NCBI GenBank assembly: GCA_964593865.1
Contig: CAZQKE010000132.1
Location: 1-36,696, forward strand
Length of the DNA: 36,696 bases
Reading direction: 5' to 3'
Source: CAZQKE01 sp964593865
GTDB taxonomy: Bacteria; Chloroflexota; Anaerolineae; JAAYZQ01
Position numbers and translations under genes: made by a program. Below the pieces are notes generated by a model, which saw only the letters and a program-made list of their open reading frames with translations, did no database searches and was not told the origin of the DNA. Positions 31,861-36,696 of this stretch are shown here, piece after piece. Numbering within the stretch: the stretch's first letter is position 1; every line of letters begins with the position of its first letter.

Positions 31861-32556
31861 ATGAGCAGCACAGACCGATTTCTAACCTGCGATTGCGGAC
31901 GACCGTTGGTGACGGTAGATGTCGTCATCTTTACCCTGCGACACGGAGACCTCCAGGTACTTTTGATCCGGCGCCAACACCCACCATTCGTAGGCATGTG
32001 GGCCATCCCCGGCGGCTTCATCCGGCTTGAAGAAACCCTGGAAGAAGCGGCCATCCGCAAGCTAGAGGAGAAAACCGGCCTGCGCGATGTCTATTTGGAA
32101 CAGCTCTTCACCTTTGGGCACCCCCGGCGGGACCCTCGTGACCGGGTGATCACCGTCGCCTATATGGCCGTCATTCCGGCGACCGGCGTCGTATCCCGTG
32201 CCACCGACGACGCCGAGAACGTCCGCTGGTGGTCTATTTACGACCTTCCCCCTCTGGCCTTTGACCACGGCGACATCCTGCACTACGCCCTCACCCGGTT
32301 ACGCTACAAATTGGAATACACGGCGGTCGGGTTTGAGCTACTGCCCGAACAGTTTACCCTGACCGAGCTCCAGACCGCTTACGAAATCGTCCTGGGCGAA
32401 TCGCTGGACAAACGCAACTTCCGACGCAAGATTCTGAGCGCAGGGATCATTGAACCGACGGGTAGGTATCGCACCGGCGAAGGCCGCCCGGCCAAGCTCT
32501 ACCGCTACCGAGAAGACGCCGTGGCCGAAGTCAAGGCCCGGAGGCTCTTCCCTTAG
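31861..32556 (+). CDS. NrtR-like Nudix-domain transcriptional regulator with decayed Nudix box
   Basis: A 231-residue protein: N-terminal Nudix fold (~15-140) and C-terminal winged helix (~155-225). The C-terminal part ELLPEQFTLTELQTAYEIVL, then LDKRNFRRKIL, then GRPAKLYRYR is the DNA-binding domain of the NrtR family, whose members sense ADP-ribose-type metabolites and often control NAD metabolism. In the Nudix box GGFIRLEETLEEAAIRKLEE, then KTGL, the canonical R-E-U-x-E-E-x-G reads R-K-L-E-E-K-T-G. Two of three metal-binding Glu are thus Lys, and hydrolysis is unlikely. ATG 31861 is chosen; it has no strong ribosome site and lies 14 bp after rel, so coupling to rel is likely. A TTG 18 bases earlier is an alternative. 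Confidence 0.88.
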   Translation: MSSTDRFLTCDCGRPLVTVDVVIFTLRHGDLQVLLIRRQHPPFVGMWAIPGGFIRLEETLEEAAIRKLEEKTGLRDVYLEQLFTFGHPRRDPRDRVITVAYMAVIPATGVVSRATDDAENVRWWSIYDLPPLAFDHGDILHYALTRLRYKLEYTAVGFELLPEQFTLTELQTAYEIVLGESLDKRNFRRKILSAGIIEPTGRYRTGEGRPAKLYRYREDAVAEVKARRLFP

Positions 32557-32712
32557 CATAAGCGCATCCATCGTTCCCCGCAGCGGTTCCGCCGACGATG
32601 CCGAGGGCGTGGTGGGAAATCGCGCCGAACCAACCTTCCCCCCGTGAGATCTGCACCTCCGCGGTGAGAAACCTTGTCAATGCGCCCGCCTTGTTGAACG
32701 GCGACCTGTTCC

Positions 32713-32741
32713 TAGACAAAATCTGTCAGATGGGGTACAAT
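32713..32741 (+). promoter_or_regulatory. Promoter of the uracil-DNA glycosylase gene
   Basis: TAGACA (32713-32718), 17-bp spacer, TACAAT (32736-32741); each is one base from consensus. The start would be near 32748, giving a structured ~100-nt leader. Confidence 0.65.
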
Positions 32742-32760
32742 TCGGGTCGCCTCTTTTGGG

Positions 32761-32824
32761 CCTGCGGTCAACCTACCGCGCAGGTGAACGGTTGGCGGCC
32801 CACAGGGTGGGGTTCCCACCGCCA
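32761..32824 (+). promoter_or_regulatory. Structured leader of the glycosylase gene
   Basis: CCTGCG (32761-32766) pairs with CGCAGG (32779-32784). TGGCGG (32793-32798) can pair with CCGCCA (32819-32824), and GGTGGG (32806-32811) with CCCACC (32815-32820); the last two share two bases, so they are partly alternative. No known regulatory RNA class recognised. The rest of the 32557-32850 gap shows nothing else. Confidence 0.35.
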
Positions 32825-32850
32825 TTTCGGATAGGAAGGGGGAGAAAGAA

Positions 32851-33456
32851 TTGTCTGAACTGACGGACCTTTACCAGGAGATTCGGCAATGCCAAAAATG
32901 TATCCTCGGCCAGGGGCGTACCAACGCCGTGCCCGGTGAAGGGCCGGAGGATGCCGACATTATGTTTATCGGCGAGGCTCCGGGCTTCCATGAGGATCGC
33001 TTGGGGCGGCCTTTTGTCGGTGCAGCGGGCAAATACTTGGACGAGTTGCTGGCAAAGATCGGAATCCGGCGTGAGGAGGTCTACATCGCCAACGTGGTCA
33101 AGTGCCGACCACCCGGCAACCGCGACCCCCGCCCGGAGGAGATTGAAGCCTGCCGTCCGTATCTTGACAAGCAGATAGAGATCATCCGCCCCCGCATCAT
33201 CGTCACCCTGGGGCGATTCTCCATGCAGCGGTACTTTCCCGGCGCGTCCATCTCGCGCATCCACGGCCGGCCCAAGCGGGTGGGCGGCGTGATCTACTAT
33301 CCCATGTTCCACCCGGCGGCGGCTTTGCACCAACCCCGCTGGCGGAGCTTGGTTGAAGAAGACATCATGCGCATCCCCGAACTGCTATCCAAGCTGGACG
33401 AGATCGAAGAGGAGGAGCCGGAGATCCCCCAAGCCCGGCAACTGAGCCTGTTCTGA
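32851..33456 (+). CDS. Family 4 uracil-DNA glycosylase (Fe-S)
   Basis: A 201-residue DNA-repair enzyme removing uracil from DNA. Start TTG 32851 behind GGAAGGGGGAG; no better start is in frame. Cys14, Cys17, Cys85 and Cys101 (CQKC, then KCRPPGNRDP, then EEIEAC) give the 4Fe-4S cluster pattern of family 4. The active-site motif GEAPGFHEDRLGRPFVGAAG and the C-terminal motif MFHPAAALHQ are intact. After an acidic linker (DEIEEEEPEIPQA) the protein ends in RQLSLF, which fits the bacterial beta-clamp-binding pentapeptide QL(S/D)LF exactly. This implies recruitment to the replication clamp. It has its own promoter and a structured leader. Confidence 0.95.
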   Translation: MSELTDLYQEIRQCQKCILGQGRTNAVPGEGPEDADIMFIGEAPGFHEDRLGRPFVGAAGKYLDELLAKIGIRREEVYIANVVKCRPPGNRDPRPEEIEACRPYLDKQIEIIRPRIIVTLGRFSMQRYFPGASISRIHGRPKRVGGVIYYPMFHPAAALHQPRWRSLVEEDIMRIPELLSKLDEIEEEEPEIPQARQLSLF

Positions 33457-33626
33457 GGGGGCGAGGGAGAGATAGGCAGCTGGGTGTTTGCCTTCTGCCC
33501 GTCCTGCCTGGGCTTTGTGGCGGCGATGCGCGTCGGCATCATCATACTCCTGCGCCTTGTGTGACGGTGGATGCGGGGCGAGGACCTTTTGGGGGATTAG
33601 TAGGAAATCGGAGACAGGAGGGGAAC

Positions 33627-33884
33627 ATGTGTTTGGCGGTTCCGGCCCAGATCAAATCAATCAACGGCTTTGAAGCGGAGGTGGACATCGGCGGCGTAGG
33701 GCGCACCGTCAACCTGATGCTGACGCCCGATGCCAAAGTAGGTGATTATGTCTATGTCCACACCGGCTTTGCCATCAGCGTCGTAGACGAGGCCGAAGCG
33801 TTGGAGAGCCTGCGCTTGCTGCAAGAGCTGGCCGAAACCTACCCTGTGGAGGAACTTTTTTACACCACAGGTGAACCGACTTAG
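33627..33884 (+). CDS. hypC: HypC/HybG-type hydrogenase maturation chaperone
   Basis: An 85-residue protein with start ATG 33627 behind CAGGAGGGGAAC. MCLAVPAQI carries the essential Cys2 that binds the Fe(CN)2CO precursor with HypD. EVDIGGVGRTVNLML, VGDYVYVHTGFAISVVDEAE and LLQELAE follow in normal order and length. HypC delivers the iron centre to the large subunit of NiFe hydrogenase. No other hyp gene or hydrogenase subunit is in the window: the flanks are the glycosylase and a VWA protein, and a strong terminator ends the unit. The 33457-33626 gap upstream shows no promoter I could support. Confidence 0.93.
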   Translation: MCLAVPAQIKSINGFEAEVDIGGVGRTVNLMLTPDAKVGDYVYVHTGFAISVVDEAEALESLRLLQELAETYPVEELFYTTGEPT

Positions 33885-33907
33885 TGTGAAAACGCCTTCG
33901 GCGGCCC

Positions 33908-33935
33908 GGTCCCCACACCGTGGGGACCTTTTTTT
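33908..33935 (+). terminator. Intrinsic terminator after hypC
   Basis: GGTCCCCAC (33908-33916) pairs perfectly with GTGGGGACC (33920-33928) over a three-base loop and is followed by seven T. It is the clearest intrinsic terminator on the plus strand. Confidence 0.95.
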
Positions 33936-34052
33936 CGGTTGGATAGAAGAGCTCCGGTGCAATCGCGGCGCGTCCCTTTCACCTTTCCACAGCGGAACCT
34001 TTGACCCTGGAGAGGCGTCTTGGATCCGAGATCTTGTGAGGAGGGGAAAAAC

Positions 34053-36344
34053 ATGGACGGCAAAGGTGTGCGCATTCTGACGAGGGGGCTGCTGCTCTTG
34101 GCCCTGTTGGCGATCCAAGTGGCCCCGGCTCTGGCCGACGGCATCATCATCCCCGAACCACCGCACGATGTGCCCATCACCGAAGTTCCGTACCTGACCG
34201 TCAAATACCACCGCGTCACCGTGACCATTGAGGACCAAGTGGCGACGACCCACGTGGATCAGGTGTTCGTCAATGAAGGCCGTTGGGAGATAGAGGGAAC
34301 CTACATCTTTCCCCTGCCGGAAGAAGCGGCCATCAGCGAATTCTCCATGTGGGTAGACGGCGAAAAGATCGCAGGCCAGGTCCTGGAGCGGGATGAAGCC
34401 CGCCGCATCTACGAAGACATCGTCCGGCGGCAGCGGGACCCGGCTCTGCTGGAATATGTGGGCCGTGATGCCTTCCAGGCCAGCATCTACCCCATTCCCC
34501 CCGGCGGCGAGCGGCGCGTCGAGATTGAATACAGCCAAGTCCTGCCGATGGACAACGGCCTGGTCGAATATGTCTACCCCTTGAACACGGAAAAATTTTC
34601 GCCCCGCCCCCTGGAGGAGGTGGTCGTCAACGTCACCATCCGCAGCAAGGAGCCGCTCAAGGCCATCTACTCACCCAGCCACCGGGTAGACGTGGTGCGC
34701 GACGGCGACCACAAGGCCACCATCGGCTACGAAGAGTACGATGTCAAACCCGACCGCGATTTCGTCCTCTACTACACCGTCTCGCCGGAGGAGGTGGGGC
34801 TGAACCTGCTCAGCTACAAGCCCGATGCCCAAAGCGACGGCTTCTTCCTGCTCCTGGCCGCGCCCAACGTGGAGGTGGAGCAAGAAAAAGTCATCGCCAA
34901 GGATGTGATCCTGGTCCTGGACGTTTCCGGCTCCATGCGCGGCGTCAAGATTGAGCAGGCCAAAGAGGCGTTGAACTTTGTGCTGGACAACCTGAACGAG
35001 GAAGACCGCTTCAACATCATCGCCTTCAGCACATCCACGCGCCATTATGCCCGCGGCCTGGTCCCCGCCGATGAGCGGGGGGAGGCCCGCGATTTCGTCT
35101 CCCGCCTGAAAGCGGGCGGCTCGACCGACATCAACCGCGCCCTGTTGGAAGCGGTGGCCCAGGTGGAAAGGGCCGCCGCCCGCCCGGCGATCATCATCTT
35201 TCTGACCGACGGGCTGCCCACCACCGGCGAGGTCGTCGTTGAGCGGATCATTGACAACGTCAAGAATGCTGCGCCGGACAACGTGCGCATCTTTCCCTTT
35301 GGCGTAGGGTACGACGTGAACACCGTGCTGTTGGACACCATCGCCGAAAACCACCGGGGGGCCAGCGGCTACGTCCGCCCGGAGGAGGCCATTGATGAAA
35401 AGGTTTCCGCCTTTTACGCCAGGGTGAGCACCCCCCTCCTGGCCGACCTGGAACTGGATTTCGGCGACGTGGAGGTCTCCGATGTCTACCCCTATCCTCT
35501 GCCCGACCTGTTCGCCGGGACGCAGTTGATCGTCGTGGGCCGCTACGAGGACGGCGGGGAAACGGACATCACCCTGCAAGGCGTGGTTCAAAATCGGCCC
35601 CAAACCTTCCGCTACGACAATGTGCGCTTCCGGGAAGAAGGCGGTCCTGAATTCATCGCCCGGCTGTGGGCTACCCGCAAGATCGGCTACCTGTTGCAGC
35701 AGATCCGCCTTCACGGAGAGGATCAAGAGATGGTGGACGAAATCGTTGAGCTTTCCGTCCGCTACGGCATCATCACCCCCTACACCTCCTTCCTGGTGGA
35801 AGAAACCGAAAAAGCCCTGAGTGAGGAGGGTCGCTCCGATCTGGCCTACGAGGTGATGCCCGCGACGGCTCCCGCCGTCGGTCAGGAGGCGGTGGAACGC
35901 AGCGCGGGGGAACAAAAACTGTTCGCCGCTGAAGCCCCCATCGCCCCCGCGGCGCCGGTGGAGGGCGAACACGAAGATGCCGCCGACATGGTCAAATATG
36001 TGGGCGACAAGACCTTCATCCTGCACAAAGGGGTGTGGACCGACACCACCTTTGACGCCGACCGGATGGAAACGACGCCGGTGGAATTCGGCAGCGACGA
36101 CTATTTCGCCCTCATTGCCGCCCGGCCCGAATGGGGCCGCTACTTTGCCCTGGGCGACCACGTCATCGTCGTCTTGGAAGGCACGGCCTACGAAATCCGC
36201 GAGGGCGACGCACCGTCGGTAGAGATTCCCGCCGCAGAGCCGACGGTCGGCCCGGAATCGGACGCTTCCCTTGACCCGTGGACGGTAGTGATGCAAGCCA
36301 TCGCCGACCTGGTACGGAAATTCCGGGACATCCTGGGCCGCTGA
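34053..36344 (+). CDS. Secreted VIT and von Willebrand A domain protein
   Basis: A 763-residue exported protein, related in layout to inter-alpha-trypsin-inhibitor heavy chains. Start ATG 34053 behind GTGAGGAGGGG. The signal peptide ends LADG (~29). The VIT domain spans ~45-175: TVTIEDQVATTHVDQVFVNE, EGTYIFPLPEEAAI, and IYPIPPGGERRVEIEYSQ. The VWA domain (~284-455) has the MIDAS motif DVSGS (290-294), the conserved Thr in GGSTDI and Asp in FLTDGLP, so metal-dependent ligand binding is intact. The later part has RLWATRKIGYLLQQIR and YGIITPYTSFLVEE, found in VIT-VWA proteins. The final ~130 residues carry an Ala/Pro linker and end VRKFRDILGR without an anchor. It is probably an extracellular adhesion or scaffold protein. 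Confidence 0.93.
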   Translation: MDGKGVRILTRGLLLLALLAIQVAPALADGIIIPEPPHDVPITEVPYLTVKYHRVTVTIEDQVATTHVDQVFVNEGRWEIEGTYIFPLPEEAAISEFSMWVDGEKIAGQVLERDEARRIYEDIVRRQRDPALLEYVGRDAFQASIYPIPPGGERRVEIEYSQVLPMDNGLVEYVYPLNTEKFSPRPLEEVVVNVTIRSKEPLKAIYSPSHRVDVVRDGDHKATIGYEEYDVKPDRDFVLYYTVSPEEVGLNLLSYKPDAQSDGFFLLLAAPNVEVEQEKVIAKDVILVLDVSGSMRGVKIEQAKEALNFVLDNLNEEDRFNIIAFSTSTRHYARGLVPADERGEARDFVSRLKAGGSTDINRALLEAVAQVERAAARPAIIIFLTDGLPTTGEVVVERIIDNVKNAAPDNVRIFPFGVGYDVNTVLLDTIAENHRGASGYVRPEEAIDEKVSAFYARVSTPLLADLELDFGDVEVSDVYPYPLPDLFAGTQLIVVGRYEDGGETDITLQGVVQNRPQTFRYDNVRFREEGGPEFIARLWATRKIGYLLQQIRLHGEDQEMVDEIVELSVRYGIITPYTSFLVEETEKALSEEGRSDLAYEVMPATAPAVGQEAVERSAGEQKLFAAEAPIAPAAPVEGEHEDAADMVKYVGDKTFILHKGVWTDTTFDADRMETTPVEFGSDDYFALIAARPEWGRYFALGDHVIVVLEGTAYEIREGDAPSVEIPAAEPTVGPESDASLDPWTVVMQAIADLVRKFRDILGR

Positions 36345-36385
36345 GGGAGCAAAGACATTCGCCGCTCCCGGTATCGGCCCTATCA

Positions 36386-36454
36386 CAGAGGCGCCGAGGG
36401 CGCACGGGAAGGCCGCGTGAAACCCGGCGATTCCCGACGCACTCGGCGCTTCTG
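36386..36454. repeat. Intergenic hairpin, second member of the CGGAGGCACGGAG-type family
   Basis: CAGAGGCGCCGAG (36386-36398) pairs 12 of 13 with CTCGGCGCTTCTG (36442-36454) over a 43-base loop. It lies 42 bp after the VWA gene's stop. The layout matches the 5528-5593 hairpin, with paired changes that keep the stem. Confidence 0.5.
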
Positions 36455-36505
36455 CCGTGTAAAACCTTGAAAGTGCGCTCCGGCCTGGATCGCCAACTTT
36501 TCCTT

Positions 36506-36534
36506 TTGCATCCCTCCCGCCCCTGTGGTATACT
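36506..36534 (+). promoter_or_regulatory. Promoter of the last gene, leaderless
   Basis: TTGCAT (36506-36511), 17-bp spacer, TATACT (36529-36534). The expected start, seven bases beyond the -10, is the A of ATG 36541; no ribosome site lies upstream. Confidence 0.65.
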
Positions 36535-36540
36535 TGCGCC

Positions 36541-36696
36541 ATGAGCGACGAAACACTTTCTCCGCAACAGGCTGCCGACCGGCTGGAAGCAGCCCTGGCC
36601 GACCTTCTCGACGTGCAGAGCGCGACGCTGGGCCTGCCCGAATTGCGGACGGCGGTCATCCTGCGCGGGCAGCTCCGCCAACCGGCAGAACAGGCC
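36541..36696 (+). CDS. Start of an unidentified protein, cut by the window end
   Basis: The first 52 residues are visible, opening MSDETLSPQQAADRLEAALA. They are helical and polar, with ADLLDVQSATLGLPELRTAV and ILRGQLRQPAEQA, and show no signal peptide. No family can be named from this much. The good promoter placing the transcript start on the ATG, and the open frame to the window end, support it as a real gene with a leaderless transcript. Confidence 0.65.
   Translation, partial: MSDETLSPQQAADRLEAALADLLDVQSATLGLPELRTAVILRGQLRQPAEQA

Noticed and set aside
32773..33333. 186-codon minus-strand frame opposite the uracil-DNA glycosylase
   Set aside because: It is antisense to a gene with complete Fe-S and active-site motifs and has no ribosome site.

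Overview
The window looks like a chromosomal segment of a GC-rich Chloroflexota bacterium, probably Anaerolineae-like. This is an inference from style, not from a marker gene. The clues are many secreted proteins with low-complexity or beta-propeller repeats, short secreted proteins ending in YLPxxLRxH, Asp-box proteins with a Cys-Gly-Gly/TM/Arg tail, GAF-HisKA_3 kinases paired with NarL regulators, near-consensus sigma-70 promoters with 17-bp spacers, and leaderless starts. No rRNA, convincing tRNA, CRISPR array, transposase or integrase was seen.

Layout. 1-1430 is an AT-richer accessory patch: the 3' end of a proteasome-like protein, a small coupled ORF, a dense cluster of bulged hairpins with integron attC-like ends, and a convergent HEPN-family gene. 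1768-13896 is a surface/secretion region read mostly on the minus strand: a GH51 arabinofuranosidase lipoprotein, a divergent AAA/DUF4143 ATPase with a leaderless start, an Asp-box (BNR) protein, two paralogous pairs of a collar-like secreted protein plus a small YLP-tailed secreted protein, and an alpha/beta hydrolase. It also holds 274-bp tandem repeats made of small palindromes. 13922-15613 is an acyl-CoA synthetase running into the second secreted pair. 15777-19676 is a signalling module: membrane histidine kinase, NarL-type regulator with an enlarged beta3-alpha3 loop, and a stand-alone receiver with its own promoter.

19878-29016 is mainly metabolic: purH, a CBS-pair protein, a secreted beta-helix protein, a 772-residue fusion of a cyclic-nucleotide-binding-like domain, acetate kinase and PduL phosphotransacylase, a PsuK-like kinase and an SPFH protein. 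29630-36696 is on the plus strand: Rel (p)ppGpp synthetase/hydrolase, an NrtR-like regulator with a decayed Nudix box, a family-4 uracil-DNA glycosylase ending in a clamp-binding motif, an orphan hypC with a strong terminator, a VIT-VWA surface protein, and the start of another gene.

The most striking item is the CNBD-AckA-PduL fusion. It would put both steps from acetyl-CoA to acetate plus ATP on one chain with a regulatory-looking domain in front. Other leads are the attC-like hairpin cluster, the hairpin-mosaic repeats, a covarying intergenic hairpin pair, a Rel enzyme combining an EXDD synthetase motif with an intact HD hydrolase site, and the NrtR-like protein with lost Nudix glutamates.
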